DNA of 64,000 nt, taken from contig NZ_JBHUJX010000025.1 of the NCBI RefSeq assembly GCF_042683745.1, positions 248,001 to 312,000 on the forward strand, read 5' to 3'. The notes beneath the pieces are model-generated. The model was not told where the DNA came from, made no database searches, and saw only the letters and a program-made list of their open reading frames with translations. The position numbers were made by a program, and so were the translations under genes. The stretch is from Pseudoneobacillus sp042683745 (GTDB taxonomy: Bacteria > Bacillota > Bacilli > Bacillales > Cytobacillaceae). Positions 24,982 to 33,322 of the stretch are shown here, piece after piece (within the stretch, counting starts at the first letter, position 1; the number at the start of each line of letters is the position of its first letter).

Positions 24982-27259
24982 ATTGATTTCCTACCTCTAG
25001 AAATAACGAAAGTAGCTTTAAAACATCTCTTTTACCTTGTTCATGAAAAGAATCTGTGCCAATACAGGAAGGACACCCGTCCTCACATTGACAACTCTCT
25101 ACCATTTTCACAGCACTTTCTAGTATCATTTCCATTCCTGTATATAAAGAATCGCTTAATCCTATACCGCCAGGATACCTGTCATAGAAGAAAATCGTTG
25201 GTTTCTCATTATGTGAAGCTTTTAATTGTGGGACAACATGAACATCTTGTGGATCACACATGACATACAATGGGGCAATATGCTTTAATACATGGGACAC
25301 ACCAATTAACCCTTGTTCTAAACGTTCTTGTCCGAACTTTTCCATACCTTTATTCAAAGAAATCCAGGCAGAACTAGTATGAAGCTCAGCTTCAGGTAAA
25401 TGAATTGGTCCTGAACCGATATTTTCATGAGATTCGAATTTAATTTTTTTAAAAATAGTCGCCATAGCTTGGATCGTCACATCCCCATATGCTATCTCCA
25501 CTTCATTCGACTCCCTTTGTTTATCCACTTCTAACACTTTAAGCTGCACAGCAAGATTAGCATCAGTAAAGTAATCAACCTCTACTTCACGTACATATGC
25601 CTTTTTTTCCTCCCAGTCCAACTTTTCAACTTGATACTGGATGCCTTGATGTAAGTAGATCGCTTCATCATGTAACAATGTCATCGCTGAAAATTGATCC
25701 ATCTCACCGATAACCTTTACAGCAGCCACTTCAGATTGATCAATAATAATCACGTTTTCCCCAGATGCAGATCTTAAGCTAATATTGTGAGCTGGGAATG
25801 AATCGTTCATCCAGAAGTACTTATCACCATTTTGGAATAATACCCGTTCTTCTGATAAATATTCTAGAATTTCAGCTGTGTCAAGCAATCCAAATGGTTC
25901 ATTCTTTTTAAATGGTAATTCAAATGCAGCACATTTCATATGGTCAATCAGAATGATCAAGTTATCCGGGTTAATTCTCGCCGTTTCTGGACTCTTATTG
26001 AAAAAGTAGTCAGGATTTTGGATAATATATTGGTCTAATGGGCTAGAGCTTGCCACTAATATAACAAGTGATTCACCATGCCGTCTTCCAGCACGGCCAG
26101 CTTGCTGCCAAACACTTGCAATATTTCCAGGGTATCCAGTCATAATACATGCTTGTAGCTGACCAATATCAACCCCTAATTCAAGAGCATTTGTACTGAT
26201 CACACCATAAATTTCTCCATTTCTTAAACCTTTTTCAATTTCACGACGTTCCGTAGGTAAGTATCCCCCTCGATAACCGCGAATTGATTTAGGACCTAGC
26301 TGATTTTTTACCAAATCTTGAAGATAAGATAGTAAAATTTCCACACGTACCCTGCTTCTAGCAAAAATAATCGTTTGTATTTTATTTTTCAATAAATTTG
26401 CTGCTAATTTTCTAGCCTCAAGAGTGGCGCTTCTACGAATATTTAACGGTTTATTAACAATTGGTGGATTGTAGAATAAAAAATGTTTGGTACCCGAAGG
26501 TGCACCATTATTATCGATTAATTCCATTTTCTTTTCCGTAAGTGTTTCTGCAAGCTCTAGTGGATTCGCTATAGTTGCGGATGTGCAAATGAAAATCGGA
26601 TCACTACCATAATAGTTACAAATCCTTTTCAATCTCCGAATGACATTCGCCACATGACTGCCAAATACTCCTCTATAAATATGAAGTTCGTCAATAACGA
26701 TATATTTAAGGTTTTCAAACAATGAAACCCATTTCGTGTGATGGGGTAAAATTGCCGAATGCAGCATATCGGGATTTGTAATCACAATATGTCCCGCTTT
26801 TCGCACCTTTTGGCGGATGTTTGCAGGAGTGTCTCCATCATATGTATAACTATTCAAATTCATATCTGAAGACTGAATCAACTCATTAATCTCACTTTTT
26901 TGATCCTGAGCAAGTGCCTTTGTAGGAAAAATATATAAGGCTCTTGAGTTCTTATTATCTAAAATAGATTGCAAGATTGGTAAGTTATAACAAAGAGTTT
27001 TCCCTGATGCAGTAGGAGTAACAGCCACTATCGATTGATTATTCTGTACTCGCTCATACGCAGTTCGTTGGTGGCTATATAATTGGTCGATTCCTTTATT
27101 CTTTAAAGCCTCAATTAATTTATGATGAAGATTCACTGGAAGTGGTTCTGTAATGGCAGGCTTAGATTCTAACGTATGCCAATGGACAATATTTTCGTGA
27201 AAACTTTCTTGAAGTTTTATTTCTGCTAAAATGGTTTGCAAAGATTTACGAACATTCAT
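24971..27259 (-). CDS. mrfA: DNA-repair helicase MrfA (YprA)
   Basis: 762 residues. DEAD/DEAH helicase with Walker A VAVTPTASGKT near residues 78-88, DELH box in YIVIDELHIYRG and motif VI QQAGRAGRRHG. The C-terminal DUF1998/MrfA zinc-binding domain has four cysteines in CQCEDGCPSC. B. subtilis MrfA (749 residues) is a 3'-5' helicase needed for mitomycin C repair. The start is ATG 27259 with GAGGTG six bases upstream; the in-frame GTG upstream belongs to that ribosome-binding site. Confidence 0.95.
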   Translation of the reverse strand: MNVRKSLQTILAEIKLQESFHENIVHWHTLESKPAITEPLPVNLHHKLIEALKNKGIDQLYSHQRTAYERVQNNQSIVAVTPTASGKTLCYNLPILQSILDNKNSRALYIFPTKALAQDQKSEINELIQSSDMNLNSYTYDGDTPANIRQKVRKAGHIVITNPDMLHSAILPHHTKWVSLFENLKYIVIDELHIYRGVFGSHVANVIRRLKRICNYYGSDPIFICTSATIANPLELAETLTEKKMELIDNNGAPSGTKHFLFYNPPIVNKPLNIRRSATLEARKLAANLLKNKIQTIIFARSRVRVEILLSYLQDLVKNQLGPKSIRGYRGGYLPTERREIEKGLRNGEIYGVISTNALELGVDIGQLQACIMTGYPGNIASVWQQAGRAGRRHGESLVILVASSSPLDQYIIQNPDYFFNKSPETARINPDNLIILIDHMKCAAFELPFKKNEPFGLLDTAEILEYLSEERVLFQNGDKYFWMNDSFPAHNISLRSASGENVIIIDQSEVAAVKVIGEMDQFSAMTLLHDEAIYLHQGIQYQVEKLDWEEKKAYVREVEVDYFTDANLAVQLKVLEVDKQRESNEVEIAYGDVTIQAMATIFKKIKFESHENIGSGPIHLPEAELHTSSAWISLNKGMEKFGQERLEQGLIGVSHVLKHIAPLYVMCDPQDVHVVPQLKASHNEKPTIFFYDRYPGGIGLSDSLYTGMEMILESAVKMVESCQCEDGCPSCIGTDSFHEQGKRDVLKLLSLFLEVGNQYVT

Positions 27260-27601
27260 TTCTTTCACCTCATCATATCTATTTTAACGAATAGATGTTC
27301 GTTTCAAAAGAGGAAATAAATAAATATTTTCCCTTTCCACTAATTCCCTAATTTTTTAAAGTTCTATTCACATTGTTTAGACGATAAATTTGTCCGTTGA
27401 TTGTTGCAAGGGTACTCGCTTTCCGCGGAAAGCGAGAATCCTGGAGTGGAAATCAACCACTACTTTTTCAAGCAACACAGTTTAAGAAAACAGCCTGATT
27501 AAAACTCCAACGTGAATAATATATTTGTTAAAAGATTGTTTAAACTGGCTATAATGTTAGAATAGAATAAGAGGATTAGTGGATGATTTGGAGTGAAGGA
27601 A
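27260..27601. other. 342-bp gene-free stretch between mrfA and the Crp/Fnr regulator gene
   Basis: Holds a small MITE-like remnant (27396-27457) and the promoter region of the regulator gene: TATAAT near 27551 with TTGTTA about 19 bases upstream. Nothing else recognised. Confidence 0.6.
27396..27457. repeat. MITE-like repeat A3, short palindromic remnant
   Basis: 62 bp bounded by GTTGATTG and AATCAAC, the same end type as A1 and A2. The centre is a perfect 22-base palindrome (27415-27436) built on GCTTTCCGCGGAAAGC. It probably derives from a longer repeat by internal deletion. Confidence 0.65.
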
Positions 27602-28294
27602 ATGAGAGAAGATCAAATTAAAAAAGTTCTTTCTGACTTTATGCTTTTTAGAGATTTAAATGAGCTAGAAATTGAAAAGATTGTGCAAATTTCTTTATCA
27701 CGAACGTGGAAAAAAAACAGTTATATTTTTTTACAAGGTGAACCATTAGATAATGTGTATTTTATCGATGAGGGAAAGGTGAAAATTTATAAAAGTGATA
27801 TAAACGGAAGAGAGCAAATTGTCTCGATATTAAAAAAAGGCGAAATGTTCCCACATGTTGGTTTCTTCCGAAAGGGAAGCTATCCAGCAAATGCAGAAGT
27901 GTTAGAGAAAGCGACTTTAGTTGTTGTCCCTATTGCCAAATTCGAAAATGTATTAATTGAAAATCCTGAACTTTGCATTAAAGTGTTTAAAGTGTTAGGA
28001 GAGAAAATTGTCAATTTGCAAAATCGCCTCGAAGAACAAATTCTAAATAATACATATGAACAAATCATTAAACTTCTCATTCGTTTAGGAGAAGAGCACG
28101 GCACAGCAAATGAAGATGGTTCAGTAACCTTAAAAAATGAGTTTACCAATAAGGATTTAGCAAATATGATCGGTACAACAAGAGAAACAGTTAGCCGAAC
28201 ACTAACAAAAATGAAAAAAGAAGAATTAATCGAAATGGACGAACATGGAAATATGATTCTATATCCAGAAACATTAATGGATGAGATCTTTTGA
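27602..28294 (+). CDS. Crp/Fnr-family transcriptional regulator
   Basis: 230 residues. The N-terminal cyclic-nucleotide-binding-type jelly roll (SYIFLQGEPLDNVYFIDEGK, GEMFPHVGFFRKGSYPANAE) is followed by a dimerisation helix and a winged helix-turn-helix, FTNKDLANMIGTTRETVSRT. The R-E-T-V-S-R recognition helix fits TGTGA/TCACA-type sites. Only one cysteine (PELCIK) is present, so it cannot carry the 4Fe-4S cluster of classical Fnr. Starting at ATG 27602 places GGAG eight bases upstream. Candidate sites lie upstream of the ba3 oxidase and DUF2249 operons. Confidence 0.9.
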   Translation: MREDQIKKVLSDFMLFRDLNELEIEKIVQISLSRTWKKNSYIFLQGEPLDNVYFIDEGKVKIYKSDINGREQIVSILKKGEMFPHVGFFRKGSYPANAEVLEKATLVVVPIAKFENVLIENPELCIKVFKVLGEKIVNLQNRLEEQILNNTYEQIIKLLIRLGEEHGTANEDGSVTLKNEFTNKDLANMIGTTRETVSRTLTKMKKEELIEMDEHGNMILYPETLMDEIF

Positions 28295-28302
28295 TTAAAA
28301 AA

Positions 28303-28480
28303 AGCGCGGGGCGCCTTGATCAGCCGCGACAAGCAAATGCCGTCCCAAAGAGGAGGTTTGCTCTTTAACCTCATCTTTGGGGCGCCATTTGGCCTCGAGG
28401 TCGACAAAGGTGCGACGTCCTGTCGCATTGTCGACACTAGTACTTCCTGTACGTAGGGGCTAGGACGCTTGCGCTGGACG
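28303..28480. repeat. Modular palindromic repeat, copy 4 (long form, different central hairpin)
   Basis: Outer arms and the GTCGACAA...TTGTCGAC module match copies 2 and 3. The central hairpin is unrelated in sequence: CCCAAAGAGGAGGTT pairs with AACCTCATCTTTGGGG. It lies between the convergent ends of the regulator and permease genes. Confidence 0.88.
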
Positions 28481-28539
28481 TGGATTATACAAGTTATGAA
28501 GTTATCCAAATCCGAGTATTTTATAATTTCCTATACATC

Positions 28540-28576
28540 AAAAAAGGTCATAACAAATTCTGTTATGACCTTTTTT
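28540..28576. terminator. Bidirectional terminator at the end of the permease pair
   Basis: AAAAAAGGTCATAACA (28540-28555) pairs perfectly with TGTTATGACCTTTTTT (28561-28576); it overlaps the permease stop codon. Confidence 0.92.
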
Positions 28577-29537
28577 GTCTTCTTGGCATTAACTTCGGTT
28601 CAAAACCGGTTTTAATCCAAGGTGTTCTCTGATAATTCGATTGATAACGATTTTTTAAGCCATTTGCTAAAAGGCTAAAAGAAAGTGTCGTAATTAACAA
28701 TAATACTAATGGGATTTGTAAAATATATTGTGACCCATAAATATTTCCACGTGCTGACCCTACTAAACCTGATAATTCTTTGGTTATTGATAAATAGATC
28801 GTTGGGTCTGTTCTAACAATGGTTCCACCGATAAAAATGTCCATTAAAGCCAGTTGCCCCATTATCGTAATCACGTATACAATTTCTAAAATAAACATAA
28901 CAAGTAGAGATTCCTTCATTTGTGGAAAAATATGTTTCCAGATAATCCGATGTCGGTTTGCTCCTAACGTTCTTGCAGCCTCAATAAATACAGACTTAGA
29001 GATTTCATGAGACTTTTTTCTAACTGAAGAAATAATACTTGGAATACTTATAATTGAAGTTAAGATAATAAAGTAAAGTATTAATTGAGAAGACTCTAAT
29101 TCTACCTTATTATTAAAATTGATTGGATTAAAAAAGAAATAGAGAATTAAAAATAATGGCACATAACTCCATGAAACCTCAATCGACTCCATCCAACTGG
29201 GGGTTTCCTTCCAAGTTCCTACATATATCCCGATGATCGTACCAGCAAGCATTTTGATTATCGTAATAGCTAAGGAAATAAATATGGTATAACGTATCCC
29301 CGTTAACACCATTGACAATAAATCATAGCCCCAACGATCGGTACCTAAAGGATAGATGATTGATTTAAAAGGCTCTAATGGTGGAGCAATAATATCGCCA
29401 TCTACATAGCTTGTCCCGAGTGTCTCCGTTAATGAGTGTGGAGCCAAAACGGGTCCAAAGATAGCAAGGAAAACAAGGATAAGCACCAGTGTGATACCCA
29501 AATAAAATGAGTAATTAATCCGCAGCAGTTTATTCAT
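28563..29537 (-). CDS. Opp/Dpp-type ABC transporter permease (OppC-like)
   Basis: 324 residues from ATG 29537 (AGAGG upstream; the frame opens earlier without a signal). It has an N-terminal helix (YSFYLGITLVLILVFLAIFG) then LAPHSL and five more helices. The permease EAA-type loop is EAARTLGANRHRIIWKHIFP, and GTDRWGYDLLS is the usual OppC-type motif before the second helix. It overlaps the OppB-like gene by 8 bases. No ATPase or binding-protein gene is nearby, so it must recruit ATPases encoded elsewhere. Substrate unknown, probably a peptide or nickel-type solute. Confidence 0.85.
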   Translation of the reverse strand: MNKLLRINYSFYLGITLVLILVFLAIFGPVLAPHSLTETLGTSYVDGDIIAPPLEPFKSIIYPLGTDRWGYDLLSMVLTGIRYTIFISLAITIIKMLAGTIIGIYVGTWKETPSWMESIEVSWSYVPLFLILYFFFNPINFNNKVELESSQLILYFIILTSIISIPSIISSVRKKSHEISKSVFIEAARTLGANRHRIIWKHIFPQMKESLLVMFILEIVYVITIMGQLALMDIFIGGTIVRTDPTIYLSITKELSGLVGSARGNIYGSQYILQIPLVLLLITTLSFSLLANGLKNRYQSNYQRTPWIKTGFEPKLMPRRQKRS

Positions 29538-30393
29538 ATAGAAAACCTCTTTTAAACAAATAGAGTCCGAATCTAACAGAAACATAGACAATCAGTGAAA
29601 TAATAAGCATAGAAAACAAACCAATTGTAATCGGCTGTACTTGCTGACTTAAAAAAATAAATTTTGTTATTCCCGGAACATTTAATAAATATTCAATAAT
29701 AAACATATTACCAATTGAAAGTGAAACGATCTTTGTTAATTCAGCGACAATAAAAGGTTCGATATTCTTATATACGTGTTGGAAGTTAATATAATTTATC
29801 CTCATTCCTTTTGCGATTGCTGTTCGAATATAATCCTCACCACTTATTTGATAATATTTTACGGCAATTAATTTAAATAAGTACAATGTAGGAGCAATAC
29901 CGACAAGTAACATCGGAAACCATATATTAAGAGCACCTGCATCGGGTCTTAATGATATGATTCTTACCCCTGTTGCCTTATATATATTCACAGCTATTAG
30001 TAATGAAAAAATGATAATAATAAAATCAGGAATAATTGCTAAAATATTCAAAAAAACATTAACTATTTTTGTCACTCTAAATCGACTAACGAAGATGCCA
30101 AACAATAAGCTTACGAAAACGGCTACGTTCACGCCGACTATCATAATAGATAAACTTGTAAAAAAATTATTTCTTATATCTACAGAAATCTGCCGTTCTT
30201 GTCCTCCTAAATGATAAGTTCCAAGACTTCCACTACTAAGTTCCGTAATAAAATTCCCAAAAACCTGTGGTAGATTATCAAATTCCCACGATATACCTTT
30301 TGAGATTGGATCTATCCCGATGACACTCGGTAATGACGCTAGTAATAATATTAAAATAATGATAAAAAATATTTGCTGAAGGATTCTTATCAT
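29530..30393 (-). CDS. Opp/Dpp-type ABC transporter permease (OppB-like)
   Basis: 287 residues with six hydrophobic segments; the EAA-like loop is DYIRTAIAKGMRINYINFQH, with I-IEYLLNVPGI downstream as in OppB proteins. The usual OppB N-terminal helix is followed by a long extracytoplasmic segment (about 25-70). GGAG lies seven bases before the ATG, and a hairpin (30413-30442) sits just upstream of it. First gene of the two-gene unit with the OppC-like permease. Confidence 0.82.
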   Translation of the reverse strand: MIRILQQIFFIIILILLLASLPSVIGIDPISKGISWEFDNLPQVFGNFITELSSGSLGTYHLGGQERQISVDIRNNFFTSLSIMIVGVNVAVFVSLLFGIFVSRFRVTKIVNVFLNILAIIPDFIIIIFSLLIAVNIYKATGVRIISLRPDAGALNIWFPMLLVGIAPTLYLFKLIAVKYYQISGEDYIRTAIAKGMRINYINFQHVYKNIEPFIVAELTKIVSLSIGNMFIIEYLLNVPGITKFIFLSQQVQPITIGLFSMLIISLIVYVSVRFGLYLFKRGFLYE

Positions 30394-30412
30394 TTTTTAT
30401 CTCCTTTCTATA

Positions 30413-30442
30413 TAAAGTAAAGATCGCGTTACGATTACTTTA
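30413..30442 (-). promoter_or_regulatory. Leader hairpin before the permease genes
   Basis: TAAAGTAA (30413-30420) pairs with TTACTTTA (30435-30442), with an inner CG pair. It ends about 10 bases before the Shine-Dalgarno. No T-run follows, so it is not a terminator; it may affect mRNA stability or translation. Confidence 0.4.
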
Positions 30443-30542
30443 TTGAAATAATAATTAATTTCATTTTCCTTATTTCATTTCATATTGTCAATAATATTCT
30501 CTATTTTTCGTTAATTCAAGGTAATCACAATAAAGAGTCCAA

Positions 30543-30570
30543 TAAAAAAAGACGAATAGCCATCGTCTTA
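30543..30570 (-). terminator. Terminator of the yppG-like gene
   Basis: AGACGA pairs with TCGTCT around seven bases; seven T follow on the minus strand. Confidence 0.7.
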
Positions 30571-30590
30571 TCTTACAAACATATGAGTTG

Positions 30591-31118
30591 CTATACTTTA
30601 AAAAATCCACCTAATCCTTTCACCATTGAAGAAACCTGACTTACTGCATTCACCATTTGGCCAGCTGTATTCATCATTTTATTTAAATCCAGATTACCAT
30701 CCTGGCCTTTAAATGAATTCATAATCGTTCCAAATCCACCATTAGGTCTTGGAATCATGTTTGGTTTTGGATAGGGATTGTAGTTCATTTGATTTTGATT
30801 CATTTGCATTTGTGAAGTGTACGGATTTTTTGGTTCTAATGGATTATGAAAAATAGACTGAACATTACTCTTCGTTCCCATTAATGCAGATGAATAAGGA
30901 GTATGAAAATTATATGACTGTTGATTATTCCATTGGTTGTTCGAGTAGTTTTGGGGATAATTTGAATATGGTTGATGTACGTATGGATTTTGATGAAATG
31001 GAGAGTACATCGGAATTGGAGCTGAAGGATAATATGGATTTCCCATATTTAATAACTCCATTTGATTATACTGTCTATTATAACTTTGCATATTTTGTTT
31101 TCTCCTAAACATGGGCAT
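30591..31118 (-). CDS. yppG: YppG-family spore coat protein
   Basis: 175 residues, low complexity and rich in Asn, Gln, Tyr, Pro and Met (for example NPYYPSAPIPMYSPFHQNPY). The C-terminal 50 residues, from NGGFGTIMNSFKGQDGNLDL to VKGLGGFFKV, are the conserved YppG part. Longer than B. subtilis YppG (about 125) because of the repetitive middle. AGGAG lies four to ten bases before the two candidate ATGs at 31118 and 31112; the longer frame upstream has no signal. Expected in the spore coat. Confidence 0.8.
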   Translation of the reverse strand: MPMFRRKQNMQSYNRQYNQMELLNMGNPYYPSAPIPMYSPFHQNPYVHQPYSNYPQNYSNNQWNNQQSYNFHTPYSSALMGTKSNVQSIFHNPLEPKNPYTSQMQMNQNQMNYNPYPKPNMIPRPNGGFGTIMNSFKGQDGNLDLNKMMNTAGQMVNAVSQVSSMVKGLGGFFKV

Positions 31119-31218
31119 ACATCTCCTATCGCATTTATCACTACTATACATTATGCCTAACAAACAATAAGGTGAAAAAAATTTTAAAAAGCCTAAAAAA
31201 GTTAATTTTCTAGACCTT

Positions 31219-31584
31219 TTACGAAGGAGTATCTTCAAGAAATTGGATAATACTTTGAAGAACGAATTGCGATGATTGAATGGAGCTTAAAAATATTTTT
31301 CTACTTGTATTTGGATAAAAAGATTGAATACTGATTTTTTCAAGATGATCATAAGTTGTCTCTAACTGTTTTTGATTAATATACTTTGGATTTCTTATTT
31401 GAATCCATCTTATTGCCACATCCAACCATTCGTCAGCTGTAATCTTTACTATATCCGAAAATGGCTTTACTTCTGTAAAAAAGTCCCCTTCCTTTCCACT
31501 GGTCTTTGCTTTCTCAAAATGCTCTTTCCCTTTTTCAATTAGATTAAGAAGTTTATTAGTCGTTATGAAAAGCTGTTTTTCCAT
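31219..31584 (-). CDS. yppE: YppE family protein (DUF1798)
   Basis: 121 residues, all alpha-helical in appearance, matching the length and pattern of B. subtilis YppE (DUF1798): LLNLIEKGKEHFEKAK, then W-x-x-x-AIRWIQ-x-RNPKYI and Q-x-x-TYDHLEKISIQSF. ATG 31584 was chosen because GAGGG lies six bases upstream; the ATG two codons earlier overlaps it. Function unknown. The gene neighbours yppG as in B. subtilis. Confidence 0.82.
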   Translation of the reverse strand: MEKQLFITTNKLLNLIEKGKEHFEKAKTSGKEGDFFTEVKPFSDIVKITADEWLDVAIRWIQIRNPKYINQKQLETTYDHLEKISIQSFYPNTSRKIFLSSIQSSQFVLQSIIQFLEDTPS

Positions 31585-31603
31585 CCCCATCCCTCATTTA
31601 TAA

Positions 31604-31635
31604 AAAAATAAAAGTAGCCCAAATCAGAAGCTACT
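31604..31635 (-). terminator. Terminator after the coiled-coil protein gene
   Basis: AGTAGC pairs with GCTACT around an 11-base loop, followed by TTTTATTTTTTT on the minus strand. Confidence 0.65.
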
Positions 31636-31653
31636 CCCATCATTTTATTTATT

Positions 31654-31923
31654 TTAAAAACCTAATTCAAGTTTTAAGTTTTGGGGAATACTTTGATTCG
31701 TTTCTTTTTCACATTTTGTAGCACTTATGTGACGATGATATTTTTGTTCTTTCATTACAATCTTTTCTTCTATTTTTGCCACATTATTGGAATGCTGCTG
31801 ATAAAGATCATCTCGAAGGTCAGATAACGAACAATCTAGTACTTCCTCTAACTCTTCTAACTGGTCATAAATCTCCGTAAGCATCGTTAATAATTTTTCT
31901 TTTGAGCTTTGGTTTTCAATCAT
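31654..31923 (-). CDS. Small acidic coiled-coil protein (possible YppD)
   Basis: 89 residues. Residues 5-60 form a charged helix likely to coil (KLLTMLTEIYDQLEELEEVL, then VAKIEEKIVMKEQKYHRH). The Shine-Dalgarno AGGAGG before the ATG is excellent, so the gene is real. In B. subtilis yppD occupies this slot, and this may be its counterpart, but I do not recognise enough sequence to name it. It faces the divergent sspM. Confidence 0.7.
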   Translation of the reverse strand: MIENQSSKEKLLTMLTEIYDQLEELEEVLDCSLSDLRDDLYQQHSNNVAKIEEKIVMKEQKYHRHISATKCEKETNQSIPQNLKLELGF

Positions 31924-32109
31924 TATTAAGACCTCCTAATGTTTTCTTAATCAAGGTATTCTCTAACGATTGAAGGACTCCTTCACACTTGACAAAACTA
32001 GAAGTAATTCGCCAAAGAAAGTGTTGTTTTGCATGGAATTCGACAGTTTCTATACAAGGAATGATACGTCCGCAAATAGCACAACCTATTTATTAGGAGG
32101 TGTTTTCCT

Positions 32110-32217
32110 GTGCAAAAACAAGGGAAAGAAAGTAAAAAACAATTAGATCGTCAAAACGAAAATAAACGAGGTTACGGTGATAAAAAATTAGAAGGACCAA
32201 ATCGTCCATCAACTTAA
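32110..32217 (+). CDS. sspM: Small acid-soluble spore protein SspM
   Basis: 35 residues from a GTG start: MQKQGKESKKQLDRQNENKR and a C terminus KKLEGPNRPST. The B. subtilis SspM ends KKLGGPNRPST, so the assignment is firm. AGGAGGTG lies eight bases before the GTG. It is flanked downstream by a terminator shared with yppC. Minor spore-core protein made in the forespore; no exact sigma-G promoter could be defined by eye. Confidence 0.88.
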   Translation: MQKQGKESKKQLDRQNENKRGYGDKKLEGPNRPST

Positions 32218-32220
32218 AGT

Positions 32221-32246
32221 AAAAACGGCTCAATTAGCCGTTTTTT
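32221..32246. terminator. Terminator shared by sspM and yppC
   Basis: AAAAACGGCT pairs with AGCCGTTTTTT around five bases. T-rich on both sides; it touches the yppC stop. Confidence 0.88.
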
Positions 32247-33206
32247 CTATTTTATTAATTGGTTCAACGCAACTAGTAATTGAATCTGACTTTGTTTTTT
32301 TTCATACCAATCATTCAGCTGTATCGGGTGTTTATGGATAATATCCCCAAATAACCATGAATGTGGAACTTTCTTTTTCAAGCTCCAATCCACTTTATTA
32401 TGAAGGTGATGACTAATAATTGGAAAAGCTGTTCGAAGATATGGCGTTTTTCTATAATTTTTTTTAGAAAAGTAACGTTCATAATCATATCTTGATCCCG
32501 TATGTGTTTGTTTCTCAGCGAACACAAAAAAGTCTGGAAATAATTGCGGTTGAAATAGTATATTAGCTAACCTCTTTCCTAAATCAATTCTTTTATCCAC
32601 TTTTCTGAATCCATTTACACTTGCTCCATAAACTTTGCCTTCACAAGTAGGAAAGAGAACACAACTAAAATGAAACCAATCCTCCATTTGAAAAATGAAA
32701 GAATGAAATACACTATTTTTGTATATCGGATGTTTTATCACTGGTTTATGGATCACATTTTGTTCATTTATGATTAAGGCAGTTAGTAATCGATTCTCAT
32801 CACGCTTGTCCCAATAATGTTCCCATTCATTTTGAATAAAGTCTGAAACTTGGAAATATTCCATGAGGTGAAACAAAGGACGTTTAAATTTCGTCGAATA
32901 TTTATAAATCATTAATTGTGGAAAAATATCTTGAAAGATAAGCCAATTTGCCCGTTCATATGTCAAATAAAGGAGCTTTCTAAAAGAAGGGTCTAGCAAA
33001 TTAGAAAAATATTCTCCTTCTAAATCGCACATATTGTAGCCGCTATTTCTTGAAACCATACTTGCAAGAAAGGACCATTTTATTTCTGGATAGGATTTAA
33101 AATAGTTAAAATAGGCTTCCGTCCTGGAAAGATTATCTTTATTATGATGTAGTGTTAATTGCTTAATTACATTGACAATCTTTTTATCCGTTTCAAATTG
33201 TTGCAC
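32247..33206 (-). CDS. yppC: YppC family protein (DUF2515)
   Basis: 319 residues, the length of B. subtilis YppC. Family landmarks: NLSRTEAYFNYFKSYPEIKW, SFLASMVSRNSGYNMCDLEG (with the R-N-x-G-Y-N-M-x-DL motif) and a C-terminal His-rich stretch. No transmembrane segment or known catalytic motif stands out. Divergent from recU with 116 bp between the starts. Function unknown. Confidence 0.88.
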   Translation of the reverse strand: MQQFETDKKIVNVIKQLTLHHNKDNLSRTEAYFNYFKSYPEIKWSFLASMVSRNSGYNMCDLEGEYFSNLLDPSFRKLLYLTYERANWLIFQDIFPQLMIYKYSTKFKRPLFHLMEYFQVSDFIQNEWEHYWDKRDENRLLTALIINEQNVIHKPVIKHPIYKNSVFHSFIFQMEDWFHFSCVLFPTCEGKVYGASVNGFRKVDKRIDLGKRLANILFQPQLFPDFFVFAEKQTHTGSRYDYERYFSKKNYRKTPYLRTAFPIISHHLHNKVDWSLKKKVPHSWLFGDIIHKHPIQLNDWYEKKQSQIQLLVALNQLIK

Positions 33207-33322
33207 TTCGTCATCTGCCTTTTCATCGTAATATTATTATTCTTTAATACCTGAATCAATTTATTCAACAACTGACGAAGAAGTTTTGTTATGATATGGT
33301 ATAGTAGGCGAGGTGCAATCAA

